Assembly (NCBI GenBank): GCA_026932235.1
Contig: JAIXKR010000114.1
Location: 7,862-49,359, forward strand
Direction of reading: 5' to 3'
Source: Burkholderiales bacterium
GTDB taxonomy: Bacteria > Pseudomonadota > Gammaproteobacteria > Burkholderiales > Burkholderiaceae_C
Length of the DNA stretch: 41,498 bases
Below are positions 1-8,155 of this stretch, one piece after another. Position 1 is the stretch's first letter; each line of letters begins with the position of its first letter. The translations under genes were made by a program, and so were the position numbers. A model generated the notes under the pieces. It was not told where the DNA came from, did no database searches, and saw only the letters and a list, made by a program, of their open reading frames with translations.

Positions 1-3
1 CCG

Positions 4-1431
4 ATGAGCTTCCAGCAATTCCTCTCCGTGCTGCGTGCGCGCCTGTGGGCCGCGCTGCTCGTCTTCGCGCTCGTCGTCGCCACCGCCGTCGGCGTCAGCC
101 TGCTCCTGCCCAAGCAGTACCTGGGCGAGGCCAGCGTCGTCATCGACGTCAAGCCCGACCCGGTGGCGATGATGGCCACGCCCGGCATCGCGCTGCCGAG
201 CTTCATGGCCACGCAGGTCGACATCCTCAACAGCGACCGCGTCGCGCTGCGCGTCATCAAGGACCTGAAGCTGGCCGAGAACCCGCAGATCCGCCAGCAG
301 TGGCAGGAGGAGGCGAAGGGCGTGGGCACGCTCGAGCAATGGCTGATCGCGCTGCTGCACCAGCAGCTCGACGTGCGCCCCTCGCGCGAGAGCAACGTCA
401 TCAACGTCGCCTACAAGTCGCCCGACCCGCGCTTTGCCGCGGCGCTGGCCAACGCCTTCGCGCAGGCCTACATCGCCACCACGCTCGAGCTGCGCGTCGA
501 CCCGGCGCAGAACTACCAGCGCTTCTTCGACGCGCAGACGCAGGGCGCGCGCGAGGCGCTCGAGAAGGCGCAGGCGCGGCATTCGGCCTACCAGCGCCGC
601 CACGGAATCATCGCCAGCGACGAGCGCCTGGACGTCGAGAACGCGCGCCTCAACGAGCTCTCCAGCCAGCTCACGCAACTGCAGGCCATCAGCGCCGAAA
701 GCGGCAGCCGCCAGCGCCAGGCACAGGGGGCGCAGGGCGACCGCCTGCAGGAAGTGCTGGCCAACCCCGTCATCGGCAGCCTCAAGGCCGAGCTCGCGCG
801 CAGCGAGGCGCGGCTGAAGGAGCTCGGCTCGCGCTACGGCGACCGTCACCCGCAGGTCGTCGAGGCGCGCGCCAGCATCGCCGAGCTGCGCGAGCGCATC
901 GCCGCCGAGACGCAGCGCGTCACCAGCGGCGTCGGCGTCACCGACACCATCAACCGTCAGCGCGAGGCGCAGGTGCGCCGCGAGCTCGAGAACCAGCGCA
1001 GCAAGGTGCTGCAGATGAAGGCGGTGCGCGACGAGGGCATGGTGCTGCAGCGCGAGGTCGAGAACGCGCAGCGCGTCTTCGACAGCCTCGCCGCGCGCCT
1101 GAACCAGACCGCGCTCGAGGCGCAGACCAGCCAGAGCTTCGCCGGCGTGCTCACGACGGCGCTGCCGCCGACCGAGCCCAGCAGCCCGAAGATCCTGCTG
1201 AACACCGCGCTCGCCGTCTTCCTCGGCCTGCTGCTGGCCGTGGGCGTGGCGCTGCTGCTCGAACTCGCCGACCGCCGCGTGCGCTCGCCCGACGACGCCG
1301 TCGCCGCGCTCGGCCTGCCCGTCATCGGCACGCTGCCCCGGCCCGGCGCCAAGCGTTTCCTTCCCGGCAACCGCGCGCTGCTGCCCGGAGCACGCGGCCT
1401 GGCCTTGCCCGCACCGCAGCAGGAGGCCTGA
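4..1431 (+). CDS. epsF: Chain length determinant protein EpsF (Wzz/GumC-type polysaccharide co-polymerase)
   Basis: Inner-membrane co-polymerase expected to control EPS chain length together with the polymerase and EpsG. The 475-residue protein has the family layout: an N-terminal membrane segment (about residues 13-35), a long periplasmic part rich in Glu/Arg/Gln/Ala that should form coiled coils (about 170-370), the proline motif PPTEPSSPK before a second membrane segment (about 400-422), and a short cytoplasmic tail with LGLPVIGTLPR, as in Wzz proteins that meet a tyrosine kinase. The kinase is not fused; it is the next gene, four bases downstream. The start is the first ATG in the window, so its ribosome site is cut off. 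Recognised by family resemblance to EpsF of exosortase-B EPS loci. Confidence 0.9.
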   Translation: MSFQQFLSVLRARLWAALLVFALVVATAVGVSLLLPKQYLGEASVVIDVKPDPVAMMATPGIALPSFMATQVDILNSDRVALRVIKDLKLAENPQIRQQWQEEAKGVGTLEQWLIALLHQQLDVRPSRESNVINVAYKSPDPRFAAALANAFAQAYIATTLELRVDPAQNYQRFFDAQTQGAREALEKAQARHSAYQRRHGIIASDERLDVENARLNELSSQLTQLQAISAESGSRQRQAQGAQGDRLQEVLANPVIGSLKAELARSEARLKELGSRYGDRHPQVVEARASIAELRERIAAETQRVTSGVGVTDTINRQREAQVRRELENQRSKVLQMKAVRDEGMVLQREVENAQRVFDSLAARLNQTALEAQTSQSFAGVLTTALPPTEPSSPKILLNTALAVFLGLLLAVGVALLLELADRRVRSPDDAVAALGLPVIGTLPRPGAKRFLPGNRALLPGARGLALPAPQQEA

Positions 1432-1435
1432 GGCC

Positions 1436-2413
1436 ATGTTCATGCGCCCGCATTCCCCCAACCTCGACGTCGAATCCATTCTTCCGCGCGACGCCGGCGA
1501 AGCCCGCCGCGGCGGCAGCGGCGGCGGCCGTGGCCCGAACGGCCAGCCCGAGGGCGCCGCCGACGCCGGTCCCACCGTCGCCGACCGCTCGATCGGCGCG
1601 CTGATCGCGCAGACACGCAACCTCGGCCCCGAGCAGGTCGAGCGCATCCTGCGCCACCAGCGCGAAACCGGCATGCGCTTCGGCGAGGCCGCCATCGCCC
1701 TGGGCCTGGCCAGCGCCGACGACGTCATGTTCGCGCTCGCGCAGCAGTTCCACTACCCCTACGCGCCCGAGGAGCGCCGCCGCGCCAATCCCGAACTGGT
1801 GGCGCTGAACCAGCCTTTCGGCGTGCAGGCCGAGAGCATGCGCGCCATCCGCAGCCAGCTCATGATGCGGCTCTTCAACGAGGGCCAGCCGCGCCGCGCC
1901 GTCGCCATCGTCAGTCCCGACAGCGGCGACGGCAAGACCTTCTTCGCCGCCAACCTCGCCGTCGTGCTGGCGCAACTCGGCGGACGCACGCTGCTCGTCG
2001 ACGCCGACCTGCGCCACCCGCGCCAGCACGAGGTGTTCGGCATCGACAACGCCGCAGGGCTCTCGGGCATCCTCACCGGGCGCACCGAGGCGCGCGTCAT
2101 CCAGCAGGTGGCCGGCGTCCCCAACCTGTTCGTGCTGCCGGTGGGCGTGACCCCGCCGAACCCGCTCGAACTCGTCGAGCGCCCGGCCTTCGGCCTGCTG
2201 ATGCGCGAGCTGCTGACGAAGTTCGACCACGTCGTCGTCGACACCCCGGCCGGCTGCTACGGCAGCGACAGCGGCGTCATCGCCGCGCGCTGCGGTGCCG
2301 CGCTCGTGCTCGCGCGCAAGGACAAGGGCCGCATCGCCGCGCTGCAGGACCTCGTCGCCAACCTGGCCGAGACGCCCGCCGTTCTGGCGGGGGTGGTTTA
2401 CAACGAGTTCTGA
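1436..2413 (+). CDS. epsG: Chain length determinant-associated tyrosine kinase EpsG
   Basis: Cytoplasmic BY-kinase partner of EpsF. The 325 residues show a low-complexity Gly-rich N-terminus (20-45), a helical region like the N-terminal domain of GspE/MshE ATPases (about 50-110), then a P-loop domain: Walker A SPDSGDGKT (160-168), Walker A' LLVDADLR (186-193) and Walker B VVVDTPAG (266-273). Unlike classical BY-kinases it has no C-terminal tyrosine cluster; the tail is GVVYNEF with one Tyr. It starts four bases after epsF, so it is co-transcribed. The P-loop fold is certain; actual tyrosine phosphorylation is inferred from the family. Confidence 0.88.
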   Translation: MFMRPHSPNLDVESILPRDAGEARRGGSGGGRGPNGQPEGAADAGPTVADRSIGALIAQTRNLGPEQVERILRHQRETGMRFGEAAIALGLASADDVMFALAQQFHYPYAPEERRRANPELVALNQPFGVQAESMRAIRSQLMMRLFNEGQPRRAVAIVSPDSGDGKTFFAANLAVVLAQLGGRTLLVDADLRHPRQHEVFGIDNAAGLSGILTGRTEARVIQQVAGVPNLFVLPVGVTPPNPLELVERPAFGLLMRELLTKFDHVVVDTPAGCYGSDSGVIAARCGAALVLARKDKGRIAALQDLVANLAETPAVLAGVVYNEF

Positions 2414-2419
2414 ACCCGC

Positions 2420-3340
2420 ATGCGAGTCGCGCCGCGCCGCATGAACCGTAGCGCCGCGCCCATCGGGGAGGCGCCACGATCCTCGCTTCTGCCCGCGGGG
2501 CTGGATGTGGCGGTCGCGGGCGCGCTCGCCGCCGGTTTGCTCCTGCTCTACCTGCCGGCTTACTTCGACCTGGCGCACACCATCTGGGCCAGCGACGAGC
2601 AGGGCCACGGCCCGATCATTCTCGGCGTCAGTCTCTGGCTGATGTTCATGCGGCGCCACGAGCTTGCGGCCTTGCCGCCGCAGCCGGTCGCCTGGCTGGG
2701 CTGGCCGCTGCTGCTCTTGGCCCTCCTGCTCTACGCCTTCGGCCGTTCGCAGGACATCATCATGTTCGAGGTCGGCTCGCAGATCGTGCTGGCGGCTTCG
2801 CTGCTGCTCGTTTTCAAGGGCTGGGCCGCCTTGCGCATGCTGTGGTTCCCGCTCTTCTTCATGCTCTTCATGGTGCCCTTGCCCGAGGCTCTGGTGGCCG
2901 CCGTCACCGGGCCGCTGAAATCGGCGGTCTCGGCCGTGGCCAGCGAGTTGCTCTACCGCGCCGGCTACCCGGTGGCGCGTAGCGGCGTGATCATGACCGT
3001 CGGCCCCTTCCAGCTGCTGGTGGCCGACGCCTGCGCCGGCCTCAACAGCATGTTCACGCTCGAGGCGCTGGGCATGCTCTACATGAACCTCATGAAATAC
3101 ACCAACGTCACGCGCAACACCGTGTTGGCGCTTCTGTTGGTGCCGACGGCCTTCGTTGCGAACATCGTGCGCGTGATCATTCTGGTGCTCGTCACCTACT
3201 ACTTTGGCGACGCTGCCGGTCAAGGCTTCGTGCATGGCTTCGCGGGCATCGTGCTCTTCCTCGTGGCCCTGCTGCTGATGTTGGTGCTGGACAAGCTGCT
3301 CGGCCTGTTCCTGCCTGCGCGACGCAAGGAGAGCGCGTGA
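2420..3340 (+). CDS. xrtB: Exosortase B (XrtB)
   Basis: Polytopic inner-membrane transpeptidase of the exosortase family, which cleaves PEP-CTERM sorting signals. The 306 residues carry about eight hydrophobic segments and the three catalytic positions of the family: Cys205 in ADACAGLNS, Arg251 in ANIVRVI and His272 in GFVHGFAG. Placement between EpsG and EpsI is typical of the XrtB subtype. The start may be the ATG at 2420 or the one at 2441; neither has a strong ribosome site. No PEP-CTERM substrate is visible in this window, so its target must be elsewhere in the genome. Confidence 0.92.
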   Translation: MRVAPRRMNRSAAPIGEAPRSSLLPAGLDVAVAGALAAGLLLLYLPAYFDLAHTIWASDEQGHGPIILGVSLWLMFMRRHELAALPPQPVAWLGWPLLLLALLLYAFGRSQDIIMFEVGSQIVLAASLLLVFKGWAALRMLWFPLFFMLFMVPLPEALVAAVTGPLKSAVSAVASELLYRAGYPVARSGVIMTVGPFQLLVADACAGLNSMFTLEALGMLYMNLMKYTNVTRNTVLALLLVPTAFVANIVRVIILVLVTYYFGDAAGQGFVHGFAGIVLFLVALLLMLVLDKLLGLFLPARRKESA

Positions 3341-4047
3341 GCGGCCCGGCGCGTCGCAAGGCACTGGTCTTCCTGGGGCTTGCGCTCGCCTCGGCCGCCG
3401 GCGCGGTAGCCTGGCGTCCCCGTGCGCGCCTGGCCGACAGCCGTCCCCCTGTCGATCTGGAGACCCTCTTTCCGCGCGCATTCGCCGATTGGCGTCTCGA
3501 TGACCGCATGCCGGTGCAGCTCGTCTCGCCCGACCAGAAGGCGATGCTGGACAAGCTCTACAACCAAACCCTGGCCCGCACCTACGTCAACGCGGCCGGA
3601 GACCGCATCATGCTCAGCGTGGCCTACGGCGGCGACCAGTCGGACGGAACGCGCGCCCATCGCCCCGAGGTGTGCTATCCGGCGCAGGGCTTTCAACTCT
3701 CTGCCGATTCCAGGGCAAGCCTCGCGCTGCCGGACCGGACCCTGCGGGTGCGGCGCCTGGTCGCGAGACAAGGCGGACGCAACGAGCCGATCACCTATTG
3801 GATCGTCGTCGGCGATCGCGTCGTGCTCAGCGGCACCGAACAGAAGTTGGCGCAGCTTGCCTATACGACGCGCGGTACGGTGCCCGATGGGATGCTGGTT
3901 CGGGTGTCGAGCATCGACCCGACAGCGCAGCATGCCTTTGCGGTACAGGGGAGGTTCGTCGACGCTCTTGCTAGAGGGATGACGGCCGCTGATCGGCCGC
4001 TGGTCTTCGGCTCCCCTTTGACCACAGCCAGCGGGCCAGTTTCATGA
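3337..4047 (+). CDS. epsI: Exosortase-associated protein EpsI (DUF3485)
   Basis: EpsI proteins accompany or are fused to exosortases; their biochemical role is not established. This 236-residue copy has an N-terminal hydrophobic anchor (about 8-26) and a soluble, probably periplasmic, domain with the family motif HRPEVCYPAQGF (Cys113). It starts with GTG that overlaps the xrtB stop by four bases (GTGA), so the two are translationally coupled, and its own stop overlaps the next ATG by four bases. A stand-alone EpsI next to XrtB is the usual arrangement. Confidence 0.88.
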   Translation: MSGPARRKALVFLGLALASAAGAVAWRPRARLADSRPPVDLETLFPRAFADWRLDDRMPVQLVSPDQKAMLDKLYNQTLARTYVNAAGDRIMLSVAYGGDQSDGTRAHRPEVCYPAQGFQLSADSRASLALPDRTLRVRRLVARQGGRNEPITYWIVVGDRVVLSGTEQKLAQLAYTTRGTVPDGMLVRVSSIDPTAQHAFAVQGRFVDALARGMTAADRPLVFGSPLTTASGPVS

Positions 4048-5552
4048 CGCGTTTCGCCAGCAAGGGGTCAGCGACGCCACCCGTCGCGCCGCTTGGATCG
4101 TCTGCCTCGATGCAGGCGACGGTCATGTTGATCGGTTGCCTTCTGGCCGTTCCGGTCGCCTTTGCAGCACTCGGCGGGAACATTGCCGTTGTCGCGTTTG
4201 TCGCCGCACTGCTGGTGGCCCCGTTTCTCATGATGCGACCGGTATTCATCATCTGGCTCCTTCTGGTAGTCGGGCTGCTGGTTGCAGGGGTATTGCCGAT
4301 CTGGATCGAGGATTCTGCTAATAAGTTAGTGTGGGGCTTGTCGGCGCTTTCGTTCCTCCTACTGCTAGTGATGGTGGTGAAGGCGTTGACGTCATATAGA
4401 TTTACCGCAGGTACTCCGGTATTCATCTGGCTTGCCATTGCTTTCATGATATTTGCGGTAGGCAACACGATCCTTCAATGGTCGTCCCCATACGAGACGC
4501 TCAGTGGAATCAAGCGCTACTTTCAAGCATATGGCCTGCTGATTGCTCTTACATGGCTGCCCTTGCATGACACCGATTTTCGCCGTTGGCGTCGATTCTT
4601 CATCCTCGTGGCGTTACTACAGTTGCCCTGGGCGATCTATGAGCGTTTTCGACTTGTTCCGATTCGCGAAGGCCTCAAGGTCGTTTATCCTGGAATCATC
4701 CCGATTGACGTGGTAGCGGGCACTTTTGGCGCGCACCTTTACGAAGGCGGTGCGAGCGGTGCGATGGCAATGTTCTCCATCTTGGTCTCGTCTTTTTTGA
4801 TCGCAAGGTGGCGCTTCGGATTGATTCGCGGTGTGCGCGTGCCGCTACTGGCAGGATTTATATTGTCGCCAGTCTTTCTTGGCGAAACAAAGATCGTAAT
4901 TGTTCTTCTGCCAATAACGTTTTTGATGCTTTACCGACGCGAGTTTTTTCGTCGCCCGCATGTCGTATTTTTCGGATTGCTCTTCGGCGTAATTCTAACG
5001 GTTGCTTCAGGATATACTTATGTTCGCATCATGGGTTATAATTCTATCGAATCATATATCGAGCAGACTATTAAGTATACTTTTCAATCCAAAGGCCATG
5101 GCGGACAATTTCTAAATCGTACGAGCGCACTCCAGTTCTGGTTCGAAGAGCAGTCGTGGTCGAATCCAGTGAGTGCGGTTGTGGGGAATGGCCTTGGTAG
5201 TGCCCATGAGGCAACGGGGGGCCATGTCGCCCGCCGCTATCCAGGCTATGGGATCGGTTTGACAGCGGCGACCACTCTCCTGTGGGAGTTGGGTATGGTC
5301 GGTCTTCTGTTGTCCCTGGGAGTGCCGTTGATGGCTTGGCGGGCTGCGGCAAAGCTTGCAGCTGAGAATCGTGATCCGGAAGTGCGTGCCGATGCGATCG
5401 CGATTGAAGCCGCGATGCCGATGTTCGTGGTGTTCCTGTTCTATCGAACCGATGCCTTGCAGACTCTTTCTTACCAGATCGTGTTTGCTTGCGTGCTTGG
5501 CTACCTAGCTTGGTTGCATCGCCGCAGTCTCGCGCGCGTTGTTCGGCAGTGA
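4044..5552 (+). CDS. O-antigen polymerase/ligase-like membrane protein (Wzy candidate)
   Basis: Probable EPS polymerase. The 502 residues are almost entirely hydrophobic, with about eleven membrane segments and a large loop near residues 330-400, the layout of Wzy/WaaL proteins. No short diagnostic motif was recognised, so the call rests on topology and on position between exosortase genes and a flippase. The ATG overlaps the epsI stop (ATGA). Base composition changes sharply inside the gene: about 4860-5100 is clearly AT-rich against the very GC-rich flanks, as is common for serotype-specific polymerase genes acquired by transfer. Confidence 0.7.
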   Translation: MTRFASKGSATPPVAPLGSSASMQATVMLIGCLLAVPVAFAALGGNIAVVAFVAALLVAPFLMMRPVFIIWLLLVVGLLVAGVLPIWIEDSANKLVWGLSALSFLLLLVMVVKALTSYRFTAGTPVFIWLAIAFMIFAVGNTILQWSSPYETLSGIKRYFQAYGLLIALTWLPLHDTDFRRWRRFFILVALLQLPWAIYERFRLVPIREGLKVVYPGIIPIDVVAGTFGAHLYEGGASGAMAMFSILVSSFLIARWRFGLIRGVRVPLLAGFILSPVFLGETKIVIVLLPITFLMLYRREFFRRPHVVFFGLLFGVILTVASGYTYVRIMGYNSIESYIEQTIKYTFQSKGHGGQFLNRTSALQFWFEEQSWSNPVSAVVGNGLGSAHEATGGHVARRYPGYGIGLTAATTLLWELGMVGLLLSLGVPLMAWRAAAKLAAENRDPEVRADAIAIEAAMPMFVVFLFYRTDALQTLSYQIVFACVLGYLAWLHRRSLARVVRQ

Positions 5553-7084
5553 GTCCGACTCCGTACAGCGGCAGCGCGCTTCGGCGCGGTGGGTGGCAGT
5601 TTCTGAGCGGTAGGTTGATCTCAGGAGTCCTTGGTTTTTTGGTTCTACTTGTCTTGGTTCGTCTTCTCTCGACGCAAGACTACGGAGTTTATGTCACCTT
5701 ACTCGCCTGGCTGGAACTGACGGTAGCCATTGCCGGTCTTGGAATACCATGGATTGGCAGTCGCTTCGTGCCACAGTACCGCTTGTTCGGATCTGGGGTG
5801 GCGCTTTCTCGGTTTTGTTTCAGACTGCTTTGCTGGTTGCTGGCTTCACTCGCAATCACCGTGATTGCGATGGGTGCCTTGCTACAGCCCTATCTCGCGC
5901 TTGCTGGACTCGCTGAATACGATTCAATCGCTTGGTTGTACTTGATCGTCATCTTTTCCGACGGCCTGACGCGCCTGATGACAACCAGTCTCCTCGACCC
6001 ACTAATGCGTCAAGGCTTGGTCAGGGTGGCGACGGGGATGAGGCAGGCCATCATGCTCGTGGTGTTGCTTGGGCTGGCGTTCACGCAGGATGCGGTGAGA
6101 TTCGTGCAGGTTGCTGTGACGGAGGTTGCGGCTGCATTTCTGGCGACCTCCCTCGTGCTTGCAGGTCTTCGTTTCCACCTGGTCAGGATCAGGAGTCAAT
6201 CCGGTGCGGAGGGATGGGTTGAGCCGCGTGTTGGCGACATGTGGCGGTCCGGGCTACACATGCACGCATCCTATCTGCTTACCTTGCCCTGCAGCCCCCA
6301 AGCGCTGGTGGTCCTTGTGACGCGTACGCTGGGAGCAGAGGCGGCGGCGGTGTTCGGTTTCCTGCGTGCGCTCTACACGCAGATCGCGAACTATCTACCA
6401 GCGACACTCCTCTTCAGCCTTCTGCGACCGCGCCTCGTCGCGGGCTTCGCAGCCAGCCGAGACGCGAAGGCATTGAATCGAGAGGCCAACCTGGCGGGTA
6501 AATTGAGCCTTTTCGTTGTGATGCCGGTGATCGCTTACATTGGTGTCGCAGGCGAGACCTTGGTCGACTGGCTCTCTGGAGGGCGCATCGCGCAGACGGG
6601 CCTGCTTTTTCCTGGCCTTTTGCTGACGCTGATTCCCTTGAGTCAACGTCAGCTGCTGGAGACCGTCGCGGTGACGACCGGCCATGCGCAGATGTGCTCC
6701 GTGGCAGCTGCATTCGCGCTCGTTGCGCTACTTCTGTTCCCTGCAGGGGTTAAGCTTGATCTCGGACTGTGGGCACCGGTACTTACCATTGCACTTGGGC
6801 AGATGCTTTTCAACGCTGGCTTGGTGATCGGGCTGAGACGTGCCCTGGCCTATCGAATGGACTGGATTGGGGGATTCAAGATCTGCCTCTGCGCCACTGT
6901 GGTCTTCGCAGTTCTAGCAGTGCCAGTCTTTCTTCTTCCGGCCGCTCCGATGCCCAGGCTTGCCACGCAGCTCGTGGCTGTCGCAGGCGTCTATCTAGTG
7001 CTTACCTGGATGATCAAGCCTTTCGATCGCGAGGAGAGGGAGCGGCTCAATCGCTTCCTGGGACGAAAGATTTGGCTATGGTGA
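5549..7084 (+). CDS. Polysaccharide flippase (Wzx-like, MATE/MOP superfamily)
   Basis: Probable lipid-linked oligosaccharide flippase across the inner membrane. The 511 residues contain about twelve to fourteen hydrophobic segments, and the N-terminal block GRLISGVLGF...VRLLSTQDYG matches Wzx/RfbX proteins. The open frame extends upstream to 5489, but the GTG at 5549 overlaps the stop of the polymerase by four bases (GTGA) and gives a natural N-terminus, so it is preferred. GC remains lower than in the flanking regions. The next gene starts before this stop codon, keeping the operon continuous. Confidence 0.82.
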   Translation: MSPTPYSGSALRRGGWQFLSGRLISGVLGFLVLLVLVRLLSTQDYGVYVTLLAWLELTVAIAGLGIPWIGSRFVPQYRLFGSGVALSRFCFRLLCWLLASLAITVIAMGALLQPYLALAGLAEYDSIAWLYLIVIFSDGLTRLMTTSLLDPLMRQGLVRVATGMRQAIMLVVLLGLAFTQDAVRFVQVAVTEVAAAFLATSLVLAGLRFHLVRIRSQSGAEGWVEPRVGDMWRSGLHMHASYLLTLPCSPQALVVLVTRTLGAEAAAVFGFLRALYTQIANYLPATLLFSLLRPRLVAGFAASRDAKALNREANLAGKLSLFVVMPVIAYIGVAGETLVDWLSGGRIAQTGLLFPGLLLTLIPLSQRQLLETVAVTTGHAQMCSVAAAFALVALLLFPAGVKLDLGLWAPVLTIALGQMLFNAGLVIGLRRALAYRMDWIGGFKICLCATVVFAVLAVPVFLLPAAPMPRLATQLVAVAGVYLVLTWMIKPFDREERERLNRFLGRKIWLW

Positions 7085-8145
7085 GAGCCGAAGTGGCCTC
7101 GACCGAGGAGGCAGGCGCTGTACTGAAACACATGACCAAAGCCTCAGAGTGCGATCTCAGCATCATCATTAAGACCTTGAACGAGGAAGCACACATCGAG
7201 CGCACGCTTCAGCATGTATTCCTCGCTGTGAGGAATCGCAATGCGGAAGTCATCGTCGCGGACTCAGCGTCAACAGATCGCACAGTCGAGCTGGCGCGTC
7301 GCTTCCCAGTTCGCGTCTTCCAACTGCTTAACCCTGGCGAACGGAGCTGCGGAGTGGGGGCGCAGCTCGGCTATCAATACTCGCGAGGGCGCTTCCTGCT
7401 GGTCATGGATGGCGACATGGACCTACGACCAGAATTCATCGATGCGGCATTGAGCCGACTCCAGGAAGATGACCGTCTTGCTGGTGTAGGTGGTGAAGTG
7501 GTCGATGTCAATTTCGACAACATCGAGTACCGGGCACGGCGTGCGCGAGCAGGGCAGCACGCCAAGATCGGGCTGGTCGACCGACTCAACGGGGGCGGGC
7601 TCTTCCGCCGTGAAGCGATTGTCGGGGCCGGATACCTCACGAATCGCAACCTTCATTCCTTCGAGGAACTCGAACAGGGCCTTCGCTTGCAGAGCCTGGG
7701 CTGGCGCCTGGAGCGGCTGCCGATGGTCGCCGTGGAGCATCATGGCCATACGACCTCGATGTGGACCTTGCTCCGTCGCCGCTGGGCGACCGGATACGCG
7801 CTCGGGCCCGGCGAGCTGATACGTGCGTCATTCGGTCAACCGTGGTTCCTCGAAGCTTGTCGAACCCAGCAGCATCTCGCAGTCGTCATTGGTTGGTGGC
7901 TCGCCTTGCTCGCCAGCCTCATCGTCTTGCCGCAAATGGGCGTGTCTGCTGCGTCGACGGCCGCTGCTTGGTTCGTGCTCCTCCTGCTGCCTCCCTTGCT
8001 GATGGCGATCCGTCGTCGCGACTGGGCACTGGGCGCATACTCGGTCATTGCGTGGTGTTCTGATGCGACTGGCCTGCTCTGTGGTCTCCTGCGAAGGCAG
8101 CGCGATCCACGACAGCCCATCGGCGCGCGTGAGGTGAGAACGTAG
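7078..8145 (+). CDS. Glycosyltransferase family 2 protein with C-terminal membrane segments
   Basis: Probable EPS glycosyltransferase. The GT-A domain starts near residue 27 (LSIIIKTLNEEAHIERTL), followed by DSASTDRT (62-69) and the metal/nucleotide-binding DGD (111-113). Two or three hydrophobic segments near the C-terminus (about 265-345) anchor it in the inner membrane. ATG 7078 overlaps the end of the flippase gene; a GTG at 7081, overlapping that stop in GTGA form, is an alternative start. Sugar donor and acceptor cannot be told from the sequence. Confidence 0.85.
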   Translation: MVRAEVASTEEAGAVLKHMTKASECDLSIIIKTLNEEAHIERTLQHVFLAVRNRNAEVIVADSASTDRTVELARRFPVRVFQLLNPGERSCGVGAQLGYQYSRGRFLLVMDGDMDLRPEFIDAALSRLQEDDRLAGVGGEVVDVNFDNIEYRARRARAGQHAKIGLVDRLNGGGLFRREAIVGAGYLTNRNLHSFEELEQGLRLQSLGWRLERLPMVAVEHHGHTTSMWTLLRRRWATGYALGPGELIRASFGQPWFLEACRTQQHLAVVIGWWLALLASLIVLPQMGVSAASTAAAWFVLLLLPPLLMAIRRRDWALGAYSVIAWCSDATGLLCGLLRRQRDPRQPIGAREVRT

Positions 8146-8155
8146 CTGAACCGAC

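Noticed and set aside
1322-3481. Long minus-strand open frame (719 codons) opposite epsG and xrtB
   Set aside because: Shadow frame caused by high GC; its translation is low-complexity His/Glu/Gly/Arg and the plus-strand genes have clear motifs.
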